From Spironucleus salmonicida (taxonomy: Eukaryota; Fornicata; Diplomonadida; Hexamitidae), in the NCBI GenBank assembly GCA_000497125.2, contig CM035321.1, positions 896,001 through 960,000 on the forward strand: 64,000 nucleotides of DNA. The letters run 5' to 3'. The position numbers and the translations under genes are program-made. Positions 37,480 to 46,967 of this stretch are shown piece by piece. The notes below the pieces were generated by a model. That model was not told the origin of the DNA. It worked only from the letters and a program-made list of their open reading frames with translations, and did no database searches. Positions within the stretch are counted from its first letter, which is position 1. The number at the start of each line of letters is the position of its first letter.

Positions 37480-38139
37480 GCACTGCTACACTAAGTGCGC
37501 AGCAGCTGCATAAAATTCTCACTATTATCTTTTACCTACCTGCATGCAGCACTCTGCCGTGCCGTACTAGTGGTCACTAGATATGGACAATATCCTAGTG
37601 CTAGGGATTTTGGCAAAACTGCTATTCTAGACATACTATTATTTTACATATACCACCCAATATCTAGTTTGAAAATGAGCAGCGAGCCAAACTGCGTTAT
37701 AAAGCAGCTCAGACAGACGCCCCTGTTGCGTGCAAAAACCAGGGCCTATCTTTATTCGACCAGCACGACTTCTGAATCACCAAAGTCTTCAGCTTCTGAA
37801 GGTTGACGCGAAAGTTTCTGGGTATTGTGCACTGGATGTACTTTACTTCGTCATACTTATGTTGAGGAGCAACCCTCTAATAACTTTTATGCGAGGCTCT
37901 ACTATTCTATTATCTAACTGTAGTATACTATTCTCGCATAGTCTTTGGTACAGCTTTGCTCTTAAAGCCTAGATATATTTTACTTACTCGGGTGTAGCAG
38001 CTCGTTCGTACGGGCAGCTAGGTAAGTTGAAGTTGCATCATACATTAGTCATCTCATTGCTTAGTTGTGCTCCGCTGCTCTCTAAAGCCTTTTCCTCGTC
38101 ATTAAAGGCATAGGCACAATTATTAGGACTAGATGCCAT
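37480..38139 (-). pseudogene. Decayed reading frame upstream of large paralogue 1
   Basis: From ATG 38139 the minus strand reads MASSPNNCAYAFNDEEKAL... to an in-frame TGA after 33 codons. The same frame then continues convincingly (CPYERAATPEQVKYIQALRA, LYQRLCENSILQLDNR), and coding character later shifts to another frame (DEVKYIQCTIPRNFRVNLQ). One nonsense codon plus at least one frameshift suggests a pseudogene. No family recognised. It sits on the same strand as the large gene downstream, like the weak frame at 46344 that precedes paralogue 2. Confidence 0.4.
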
Positions 38140-38181
38140 ATATCTACTATCACTAAAACATATAAATATGACAGTACTATT

Positions 38182-39013
38182 TCAATTTAAGTATTATCTA
38201 TATATAAAGTATAATATCCTTTACTCTTGACTATCATAAAATTAGGTGTATTGAAATCGTTAAGTAGTTGCACTAAGTATTTTTAGATAGCATAATATTA
38301 GTTACTGCATGTCTATACTAATACAAACGTACAATGCCACTTGCAGAGAAGCTGCAGCACCTAGGCGAGTCACCGCCTCCTGGGTCTGCTCACCGCGCCT
38401 GGGCGACCTCGTGAGCTGGCGCCGGACCTCCCACGCGATGGCCTCCACCAAGCCAAGTACGGCGTGAATGGCCCGGCACTACTTACGGTCACTGCGGAAC
38501 ACCGGAACAGCCCGCTGCTCCAGCTGCAGAGCGAGGCCCGCCAGCGCTCCGACACCGACTCCCTGCTCTGCCAGCAGCGCCCGCATCTATGAGCGCCCGC
38601 TGCACCAGCAGGAACGCGCGGTCCGAGAGGGGGCGGTAGCGCCCGAAGTCCGGCCTGGGCGGTATCGCGTGCGGCTGGTTCCCCGCCTCCGCGGCCGCTA
38701 TCGCCCGGTAGCGCGCCCCCAGGCCAGTGAAGGCCTCCTCCTGGCGGGCGAGCACCTCCGCGCGCAGGGCGTCCGCCTCCTCCCGGGCCGCCGTGTCCAG
38801 TGCGTGCGGGATGCGGCGCCACTGCACCTGGCGGCGGTCTGCGGGGTCCGCCCTCACCGCGGCCTCGAAGGCGCGCACCGCCCCGAAGGCGCCCACGAAG
38901 GCCAGCAGGTCCCCGCAGCGCAGCCGGAGCACCGCCGCAGCCGCGCAGGCAGCGTGCTCCTGTCCCACCTCGTGCGCCCCAGCGCGTCCCGGACGCCCCG
39001 AGAAACAGCCCAT
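38182..39013 (-). pseudogene. Very GC-rich gene with a frame break
   Basis: Composition jumps to roughly 70% GC between about 38350 and 39060, the highest in the window. From ATG 39013 the minus strand reads MGCFSGRPGRAGAH..., Ala/Arg-rich and helical (LLAFVGAFGAVRAFEAAVRA, REEADALRAEVLARQEEAF), until about 38590. Coding quality then moves to another frame (MRALLAEQGVGVGALAGLAL, LGLVEAIAWEVRRQL) that stays open to a TGA at 38182-38184. A single-base shift near 38585 would join them. This could be a real frameshift, a pseudogene or a base error in GC runs. The MGCFS start is myristoylation/palmitoylation-like. Family unknown. Confidence 0.45.
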
Positions 39014-39454
39014 CCATCAGGAGGAATTCGCAGGGATAGCGAGCGCTCCCGGGGCAGATTGGCCTAAAAGTGACATTTTAAGCCGCCAGAATCAGAGTGA
39101 AAAGCCCCCAAATCACCAAATTCTGCCCATTCTGCAAAGAACGGATGGGGCAAAAATGCAGGGTCTGAGTTTCGCGCGTTTGACGCTCAATTTGGGCGAG
39201 AACTGCGCAGTTTGATTTCGTGGCATTATTGCGTTTAGGCTACATTGATTATTTAGATTATCATTATTATACATAAAGTATGTAAATATTTTTATTTTTC
39301 CACTCCTTTCCAATTTTACATAATACTATTATTATATAAAAATTATCTATTTTACCACTCCCTTCCACCTCCACCTCCACCTCCACTTCAAAAATCATCA
39401 TCATCTTATATAATAATAACAATAAATAACCCATTTTAACAAAAACCTGAAACC
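39014..39454. other. Spacer with promoter-like strings and a hexamer repeat
   Basis: Contains CCACTCC near 39300 and CCACTCCC near 39355, TATTATTATATAAA near 39325 and a CCACCT microsatellite. A short minus frame (39113-39313) is not convincing. Confidence 0.4.
39363..39388 (+). repeat. CCACCT hexamer microsatellite
   Basis: Four tandem CCACCT/CCACTT units following CCACTCCCTT. It lies in the intergenic spacer beyond the eIF3i stop. Confidence 0.85.
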
Positions 39455-40429
39455 TCACCACTCCGCTTTAAACGAATAGCCCAGAAAACTGCTCTCGAAC
39501 CTAATAAACACGCTGCTGGCGTCCTCGGCCACCGAAATCATCCCCAGACCGTCCGGACTCCACCTGACGCGCCAGGAAGGCCCAGCGTGCAGTTTCTGCT
39601 CCCAAATGAGCGTTTTGTGCTCCAAATCGTAAAATTGCGTCACGAGCGTCGCGTCGACGTTGCTGGTCGTCGTGACGCTTTTCGCGTCGATTCCGCCGCC
39701 CAAAACGCCGATTTCGAGCGTCGGGTGCGCGCAAAAAGTGTTGACGTCAAATTCCGTTTTCAGGGCGAACTTTTCGCGCGCGTCGTAAACGTACACCTTG
39801 CGCGCCTTCGTGCAGGCGATCGCGACGTACGCGTCGCGGAACAGCGAAATGTCGGCCGCTGGGTAGCCCAGATCTTCGATTTCGTCGATTTCGAACGTTT
39901 CGGCGTTGAAGAAAAGCAGATTTCCGCTGTCGCAGCCTATGTAGAGGACTTCGTTCAGCAGGAAGCTGCTCACGGGGCTGCACTCGAGCGCTGCGGCGCG
40001 CGCTGGGGGCCCCAGCGGCTAAGACGGCGAAAACGCGTATTCGAGCACCTGAACGCTCGCCCCGTAGCTCGCTGTGACGACTAGGAAGGAGGACATGTCA
40101 GGACGCCAGTGGACGCTTCGCGCGCCCTTGATTCCGGGCGGCAGCGTGCGCTGGTGCGAAACGCGCATTGTGGACAGGTCGAAAACGAAGAGCTCCGTGT
40201 CGTTCTGGCCCGCTGCGATGTAGTTAGAGTCTGGGGAGAACTCAGCGGCGCGCACAGCGGCCGTGAACTCCTTGAACTGGTGCAGGAGGCGGCACGTGAG
40301 CGCGCACCACACGCAGACCGTCTTGTCGATCGAGGAGGTCAGGAACATGTCACCGTCTAGGTTGAACTGCGCGTTCACGATCGGGCGCTCGTGGCCCTTC
40401 AGGTTGAACTTCTGGTACGTGTAGTTCAT
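39455..40429 (-). CDS. EIF3I: Translation initiation factor eIF3 subunit i
   Basis: 324 codons, the usual eIF3i length (about 325-345). A WD40 propeller that joins eIF3b and eIF3g on the 40S subunit. Signatures: LKGHERPIVNAQFNLDGD at residues 10-27 (GHER entry), DKTVCVW, AAEFSPDSNYIAAG, and near the C-terminus VLGGGIDAKSVTTTSNVDAT, matching the diagnostic LGGGQ.A..VTTTS of eIF3i, followed by RVRWSPDGLGMISVAEDASS. Strongly GC-biased codons. The CCACTCC block and a TATTATATAT-like string lie before the ATG. It ends TGG-TGA. Confidence 0.92.
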
Positions 40430-40435
40430 TTCAGG

Positions 40436-40442
40436 GGAGTGG
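40436..40442 (-). promoter_or_regulatory. CCACTCC block before eIF3i
   Basis: Minus-strand CCACTCC, six bases before the ATG at 40429, preceded by a pyrimidine-rich stretch. Confidence 0.45.
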
Positions 40443-40462
40443 AAGGGGAAGTTGAGATTATC

Positions 40463-40474
40463 ATTATTATATAT
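40463..40474 (-). promoter_or_regulatory. TATA-like element upstream of eIF3i
   Basis: ATTATTATATAT (plus strand) about 35 bases before the start. Similar strings lie upstream of NEK (43101) and the E2 gene (63489). Confidence 0.3.
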
Positions 40475-41088
40475 TTTAAATTAATTTATTTTTGGCGGGT
40501 AATCAATTCGTGAAAGGGAAATTAGTATTATTATATAATAAAATGAGATGTAGTCAATTATTTTAATGAAGAGGCAGTTGAAATTGACAGTACATAAAAA
40601 TAGGAAAATAGCGTATATGAGTTCGCAAGGGTGGAGTATATAGCTGATTAAAGTATTATTAGCGAAAGTAAACGCTTAATTAATAAAACTTGTGCTAAAC
40701 TAAGCACTTTACTTTTAAGTGTATACGCAGCCTTCCAGCGTCTACGGAATTCCAGTCACCTATACCGCATAATGTTAAAGAATAACCTAAATATCATGAA
40801 CTCCAAATAATTATTTATTGATTGTAGATAAACTGGTGAAATAGAACTGGAACTACCCCGAGCAGCAAGGATATGGGAAAGAAGTCAAAAAAAACGGAAA
40901 AATGTATGCACCGCTTCACAAAGTTGCCCGGAAGCGGCGGCGCTTCCATGAAAACATTCCAGGAGGCAGCAGCGCCAAGCTTAGCATATTTCCCATTTTG
41001 TGATATAAACGCTCAAATGCCTCCGCCCGTTCACTCGATTTGCAACTTTACAGTGCTTTTGTAAAGAAATATTAATAGAATTGTAGGG
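40475..41088. other. Spacer with one doubtful small frame
   Basis: A plus frame from ATG 40873 (MGKKSKKTEKCMHRFTKL) is coding-like for about 60 codons but, with TAA as Gln, runs on into the antisense of the NEK gene to TGA 41302-41304. The rest is AT-rich. Confidence 0.3.
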
Positions 41089-41153
41089 AAACATCACCAA
41101 AACTATAATGAAACATCACTAGAACTGACGTAAAATATCACCAGAACTGACGT
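41089..41153 (+). repeat. Three tandem 21-22 bp units at the NEK 3' end
   Basis: Units at 41089-41110, 41111-41131 and 41132-41153 share AAAxATCACxAGAACTGACGT; the first is most diverged. The NEK stop codon (41138-41140, minus) lies inside the third unit, so the stop region has been tandemly copied into the 3' UTR. Confidence 0.75.
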
Positions 41154-43075
41154 ACCTGGTACCGAGGCCCCGCGGGCGCCACTGGGAAGAAATTACTGGC
41201 GTCCGAGCGGTTCCGCTGGTTGGGCGCGTTCTGAACCTGCTGAACCTGCTTAGCCTGAACCTGTACCGGCCGCGGTGCGTAGTTCGCCTGCGCGTACCTG
41301 CTGACCGCGTTCGGGTAGTTGCTGTTCTGGTTCCTCACCTGCCTCGCGTAGAGCTCGGTTTCCAGCTTCTGCTTGTTGAGCCTGTCCTGCAGCGCCTTCC
41401 GCTCGTCGTTTTGGAGCTGCTGCTGCATTTGTTGGTGGCTGAGCGGCACGTACTTTTTCTGGTTGTAGAAACTGCTGAAACCAGGCTCTTGGCTCTGAAT
41501 TATCGCTTTAGGGCGGGGGCGGTGGACCTGCGACTGCGGCGTTTCGTCGCGCTGCGGGCGGTTTTAGGGGTCATTGGCGTGTTAAATGTATTAATTTTAA
41601 CTTTAATCTTAAGAATACAAATTGTCCTAGTTATTTTAATTAATATTAGGGCGCTACTGCTCTTATTTTTATGCTGCAAATGGGTTCTTCTAGTTATCGT
41701 AATTGGAGGCATACTGCTAATTAGCATGTTATTGCATTTGATTTTATTGGTGCGAATCCAGCTAGTTATCATAATTGGAATTGGACTGTTATTGACTTTA
41801 TCTTTACACTTACAGCCCCTACTTATTCTGCTACGCCTGGCCCGTATTCGGCTGAAATTGATTTTTACGGCCTTATTCAGCCTGAATCTGTCCAAACTGC
41901 TCGTTTTCATTCGCCAACTTTTCTCTATCGCCCCGAATTCTCTGCATTTCCATTTCCTTTTTAACTTTCAACTCCTAAATTTGTCTTTCCACTTCTTTTT
42001 TCCGCTCCATCTCCTAAATTTCTTTCCACAAATCGCCCCCTTCCACTTCGACTTTTTCGCTTTTGGTCCGCCGCTCCTGAAACTGCGCCATTTCGGTCAT
42101 TTTGCGCCGTTTTTCGTACTGCGCGCCGCGTACCTCCGCAGCCCCCACGCCCTAAAATGCGCGCTAAATCGCACCGCTCGCCTTGATCGTTTGCGCGAGT
42201 TCAGGCTCGTAAAAATCGTCGAAATTCGCCCGCTGCGTGTGCATTCCGGGCAGAATTTGCTCGCTGAGCGTCGTAGGCGACAGATGAGCCCTCTACTGCA
42301 CTTCTGGCCTGCCAAGCAGCTGCGCGACGCTGGGACGGTTTTCGGGCTTCTGACTGAGCATAACCTTTACCAAATTCCGCAAATCGGCCGAATACGATTA
42401 GCATATGTCGCGGAAATTGCCCCTGAGGCAGTTTCGGCTCAGCTCCTTCATATCGCGCCCCTGGAACGGGTGCTGCAGCTCGCAGAGCTGGAAAAGCAGG
42501 CAGCCGAGGCTGAAAACGTCGCATTTCTCGTCGTACTGGCGCCCCTGCCAGATCTCGGGAGAGATGTAATACGGCGTCCCGATGCCCGTGTGCGCGTACT
42601 GGCCCTTTTTGAGGATTTTGGAGACCCCAAAATCGGCCAACTTCACGACGCCGTTCCCGAAGCAGAGCACGTTCTGGCCCTTGATGTCGCGGTGCAGAAC
42701 GCCGTTCTCGTGCAAAACGCGAAGTCCAGCCAGAATTTGGAGCATAATGGCCCAAATTCGGTCCTCTGAGAACTTTTGGCGGCTTTTGGTCACTTTCTCG
42801 ATTTCTTTGTCCAGATCGCCGCCCTGGGCGTATTCCAGCACCATGTGCAGCGTTCCGTTCTCGGCGAACGCCTCGTAGAGCGAAAGGATGTTGGGATGGA
42901 AAATGGAGGCCAGGATTCTGATCTCCGTGAGCTGCGACTCCCTGTCCTCATTAGAGAGCGATTTGATCTTAATCTGCTTGATCGCGTATAGATTGTTGTC
43001 CTGGGTGCGTTTCGCGAGCACTACGCCACCGTAGGAGCCTTTTCCTAGGTATTTCGTTACTTGGAAGTTTTGCAT
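41138..43075 (-). CDS. NEK-family Ser/Thr kinase with Q/N-rich tail
   Basis: 645 codons. N-terminal kinase domain (4-260): GKGSYGGV loop, YAIKQIKI (Lys), EIRILASIFHPNIL, HRDIKGQNVLC, DFGVSKIL, GTPYYISPE, DVFSLGCLLFQLC, all intact and NEK-like (HRDIK.QN, GTPYY.SPE). NEK kinases are hugely expanded in diplomonads and regulate flagella and mitosis. A basic coiled-coil linker follows. Roughly residues 415-510 are Gln/Asn/Tyr-rich and prion-like, with many Gln as TAA, and a final Gln/Arg segment ends VRQFW. It starts divergently from 43234 with a TATTATATAATAAT element 26 bases upstream. Confidence 0.9.
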
Positions 43076-43100
43076 TTTGCGCGATTTTGTTGATTGCAGA

Positions 43101-43114
43101 TATTATATAATAAT
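43101..43114 (-). promoter_or_regulatory. TATTATATAATAAT element between divergent genes
   Basis: Near-palindromic A/T element 26 bases before the NEK start, in the 158-base gap it shares with the rightward gene at 43234. Confidence 0.35.
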
Positions 43115-43233
43115 AGTGTAATAATAGAAATTTAGTATAAATTTTAAGTTCTAATTATATATCATGTTTTTTTAATTTTATTGTATAATAATATATAATA
43201 ATTATAATATGATAGCAGTAATTTCCTTTTTAA

Positions 43234-43908
43234 ATGAATCTTTAAACTTATCCGACTTTTGCTCTGCTCAAGGCCTGTAACTCGTCGGAAGAGGTGATAA
43301 AATTAGCTAGAATGCTTGCGGTCCATAATTTATATATTTAATCCACAATTCCTGGCAAACTACCAATAATAACCCACACGATGCCATCAAATTGCTAGTT
43401 TCTTTAATTTTTTTAGGATCAATAACCGAATATTTAGATGAATTACAGATAGTTTGTCTTACAAACTACATAGACCTAGATGCATTAATAAATAATTATA
43501 GAAGTTAAGTCATTTGGCTAATTTTTTGATTCTGTTGAGCAAGCCGATTTTATTTTATTTAACGGTAAAGTATCTCATTGCTTTGATTATTTTAACCTTT
43601 TAACCAAATATGTAAAAGATCCCAAAAAACGAAATCATATAGGATAGTATTTAATAGCTAAGGCTATTCAGTATAGAAAATCTCTTCCAGTATATAATTT
43701 TGATATGCAAGTTAATATACACCAAATAAAAGAATACTGTGAAAAAGATATTAATATTGAGCATTGGATCGAAGCTGTTACTAATAACCAGTTTAAATTG
43801 TTATAGGGTAGACTAGATGCAAGTAAATAATTTGCTATTTTACAATCCACATTCCATTGCGAAACTACAGCGTAATAACTATATAATTTTATGGACAATG
43901 TGAAGTGA
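43234..43908 (+). CDS. Hypothetical 224-residue protein
   Basis: AT-rich gene with convincing helical segments (VIKLARMLAVHNLY, HIGQYLIAKAIQYRKSLPV, IKEYCEKDINIEHWIEAV). A Gln-rich stretch near residues 55-95 has many TAA/TAG. No family recognised. It ends AAG-TGA inside AGTGAATT. Confidence 0.55.
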
Positions 43909-44231
43909 ATTCACTTTAATTGTTTTTATTTAATATTTAATATCATTATTATATTTAATTTATAGTTTAATATTCTTGTACATTTCTTTTGTTAATTTTT
44001 ATTCTGACAAAGTTTATATATTAAAATTTTTAAATTAATAACGATTATATTTGGATAGTAATATTTAATAATTTATATTAAATTATAATATAAATTTTGA
44101 CAGGTAGGTGAATATTAATTACTAAATATTATTAATTATTCATATATATAAGAATTATAACTATCAGTGAATCGTGAAAGCATTTTATCTCAGATATATT
44201 ATTATAATCTATATTCAGGATAGTACTTAAA
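43909..44231. other. AT-rich spacer
   Basis: Nothing recognisable apart from the AGTGAA overlapping the preceding stop (43904-43909). Confidence 0.6.
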
Positions 44232-44531
44232 ATGAAACCACTTAAAAAATAGAACACACCTAGGCCGATTATCTCCCCAATTAAGCATGTATGTACAAGT
44301 ATAACTAATTATACTACAAAGAATCACCGTCTTCCTTGTTTTATTATACAAGCACTAACACCAATAGCTGAACTATCAGAAGAGTAATCCATATCAAAAA
44401 CTAACTAATGTTTATGTTTAAAATCATATCATATACTTTCCAATCTTAAAAACATTAACTAATTTTGCAGCAGCATAAATAGATTATTTGAGTCTGAAAC
44501 TGATGTTGACGACGAATTTTTGAGACTTTGA
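44232..44531 (+). CDS. Short MKPLK-family protein, copy 2
   Basis: 99 codons: MKPLKKQNTPRPIISPIK at the start, LTPIAELSEEQSI in the middle and NRLFESETDVDDEFLRL at the end. It aligns with the 92-codon product of 10548-10826 at the same three places, so the two define a small family. Both start codons follow CTTAAA or CTAAA and both genes stand alone in AT-rich DNA. No known domain. Confidence 0.5.
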
Positions 44532-46343
44532 CCTTTCTTATTATCATTTTTATTAATAAGGAATCTTAAAATAATAATATCAGGAAAATCCTGTTTTTAA
44601 ATAAAATATTAGTTTTATATAAGAATAATCTCATGTATAATAAACACTATAACTAATTAAAATTACAAGATTATATTTTAGCTAATAACATCTTTTAGTC
44701 TGTTAAGAAAATGTATAAACTGTGAGAGCAAAGCTTTTATACTAACGTGTTAATTAAACAATTTAGACTTTTAATTCAAGACATTAAATCTTGTTAATCG
44801 TTGAATTTGAATTCTCTTGCAAAATTAGTAATACCAATATTACTAATAGTTTGGATATAGATTAAATATCATAATTTATAACTCATAATAATTAGAATAA
44901 AATACTCATGAACTAGAGCTTCATGCAATATTTATTATATCAACTGATTGCATGCAGAAATTATAATTATTTACATTTTTTCTGCCTATCGCAGCTTTAT
45001 TAATGTTTGGGTTTTGCACATTATAATAAGACTGCTTTTGAATTTCTCAATAGAAATTCATTCCATAATACCTTAGTAAGTGCTCTATTTAGCTCAAAAT
45101 TAACTCATTTTTGATTTTGCACTGATATTTTAAGTATTCATATAAGACCTAAGCGCTCAGTTTTATAAAGTAAATAACGTGCTTAATTTTCATTATTCAG
45201 CTCTTACAATGCTTATTATCAATGTGTCCCTGCTCTTCTAATCATAATCTTTTTCATCATTTAGCGTTCTATAATTAGCATTTATATATATTACATTGTA
45301 CTAAAACATGATTTTTCTTACCAATAATAATTTACTTACGTTATACTTATGAGTTTAAACAAAATAAGCTAACAATTATGATAAACAGTAGGATTATTAG
45401 AATATTATTTTCTTAAATAAACATCTACTGTTTTAAATTAAATATAAATTAATAGATAAATATAATATCTGTTTACTGTAAAGTTTCTTAGAAACTATGT
45501 ATAATTCTCTACTAGTATCTGATAAATGCTGTTTCCTTCCAGTTACAACAATGGGTACTGAAGCTTAGCGAGTTAAAGACTAAATTGATAGCATTAATAA
45601 TACTAAGCCACTTATGTAGGTTTATTAATGCGATTCTATATGAAAGTTGATAATACTGTAAACATAAACCTTATAACATGCTTCATCTTACATAATAGAG
45701 CTATCAGACTGTTTTGGACGTAGAGAGATCTACTTATCCTGCATATAGTCATTGGGATGATGTAGATAATAGTATGTTTTAATTGTTATTATATTTTCCT
45801 AAATAACGTGAAAACGTAAAATATAACCAAAATAAATAAAGAATATAAAATATAGCTAATTCATTTTTTAATTTATAATATAACCAACAGTATAAGCAAA
45901 CTTTATATAAACCATTTATATGGAATAACCGAAAGACTACATGAGAAAATACTATTAAAATGTAGTTTTCTGTAAATATGTCAATTAGGTTGTAGTTAAC
46001 CATCATTGACCACATATGTACATACATTTTAGGTTCTCAAGATTCTTAATATTCTATCATTCGCAATGCTAACCACAAAATTTTCAAAACCTCCAAAAAT
46101 ATACATATTGGGCGATGCTAACTAACTAGTATACACCTATTTTGTACTATCCCTTGACTCTTCCATTTAACTTGCTCGTAAGTTTCGAATTTGTCGCATT
46201 TTAAGACGTAAAAATTGCAGTAGCCAGGCGCCGTCGTCAAACCTTATAATTTTCATTTTAACCTCTTAAAAAACTAGCCATCTTGGAATTAGCGTTACAA
46301 ATCATAAAAACTGCCCTTTCCAAAAATCAAAAACAACACATAA
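44532..46343. other. Long AT-rich region, no confident gene
   Basis: About 1.8 kb. Dense in TGA/TCA from 44.6 to 45.5 kb. A 30-codon plus frame at 45551-45643 (MGTEAQRVKDQID) looks like a gene fragment. The segment 46021-46090 is a dispersed repeat with a partner near 58.95 kb. Confidence 0.45.
46021..46090 (-). repeat. Dispersed repeat, copy A
   Basis: Its reverse complement shares GTTTTGAAAATTTTG and GAATGATAGAATATT, CTTGAGA..CTAAAA and ATGT.CAT in the same order with 58918-59015. Could be a mobile-element remnant, an RNA gene or a shared UTR. Confidence 0.5.
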
Positions 46344-46967
46344 ATGAGTTTGGCAACGGTGACTATTGACTATTACTTTAACGGCATATAATAATTTACC
46401 CCTTCCCGTAAAGCTATTTCCATGCTGCTAACAATAAAGCTGTCAACCACCGAAGCGCAAGTTAATAGTAATACTTTGTTTGAGCCAAAATATTACTTAT
46501 AGCGTCTTTCGGAATCCTTTTAATTTGACCGGCTGGAGCAAGTTAGGTACCAATACCTATTTGCTGAAATATGGAAACTTTGCACGAATTTCTCGCTTCT
46601 GGACTGCTAGGGTGGCCGTTTCTGCAAATACCATGCTTCACACGGGAGTAGTTCATTTGCCAACCACTGCCAAGGTATCTCGCAACCTAACTGGTCTATT
46701 TGCTACATAGTGCATAAATATTAAAGTGGGCTAATACTAGAAGGAAGGTAACCTACACTCGCATATTATCCAGATCGGCGATTTGAGCATTATATCATTT
46801 ACTTGTCATACATGATATATTATATAATACATGCAGCATTATATTATATAACCATTCCACCAAATGACAGATGCATACCGAATTGTTTTCCACTGCCTCG
46901 ATCAGAACTAGAAGCTCTTAGCAGAGCAGGTCACTTTCTCATTCATCGGGACCTGGTTCGGCATTGA
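46344..46967 (+). CDS. Doubtful frame upstream of large paralogue 2
   Basis: 207 codons from ATG 46344: MSLATVTIDYYFNGIQQFTP, LFEPKYYLQRLSESFQFDRL. Coding-like for about 130 codons. It then crosses an AT-rich patch (46810-46860) and overlaps the start of the large gene by about 100 bases in another frame, so the real end is probably lost. A second plus frame over 46450-46720 also looks good, hinting at decay. No family. Confidence 0.3.

Noticed and set aside
38370-39017. 215-residue Gly/Arg/Pro-rich minus frame in the GC island
   Set aside because: Composition typical of an out-of-phase frame in very GC-rich DNA; neighbouring frames are helical and coding-like.
40873-41304. Plus frame MGKKSKKTEK... 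as a gene
   Set aside because: With TAA as Gln it runs 165 bases into the antisense of the NEK coding region; only the first ~60 codons look possible.
41411-42769. 452-residue plus frame opposite the NEK gene
   Set aside because: Antisense of the Q/N tail yields artificial Leu/Ile runs resembling membrane spans; the minus strand encodes intact NEK motifs.
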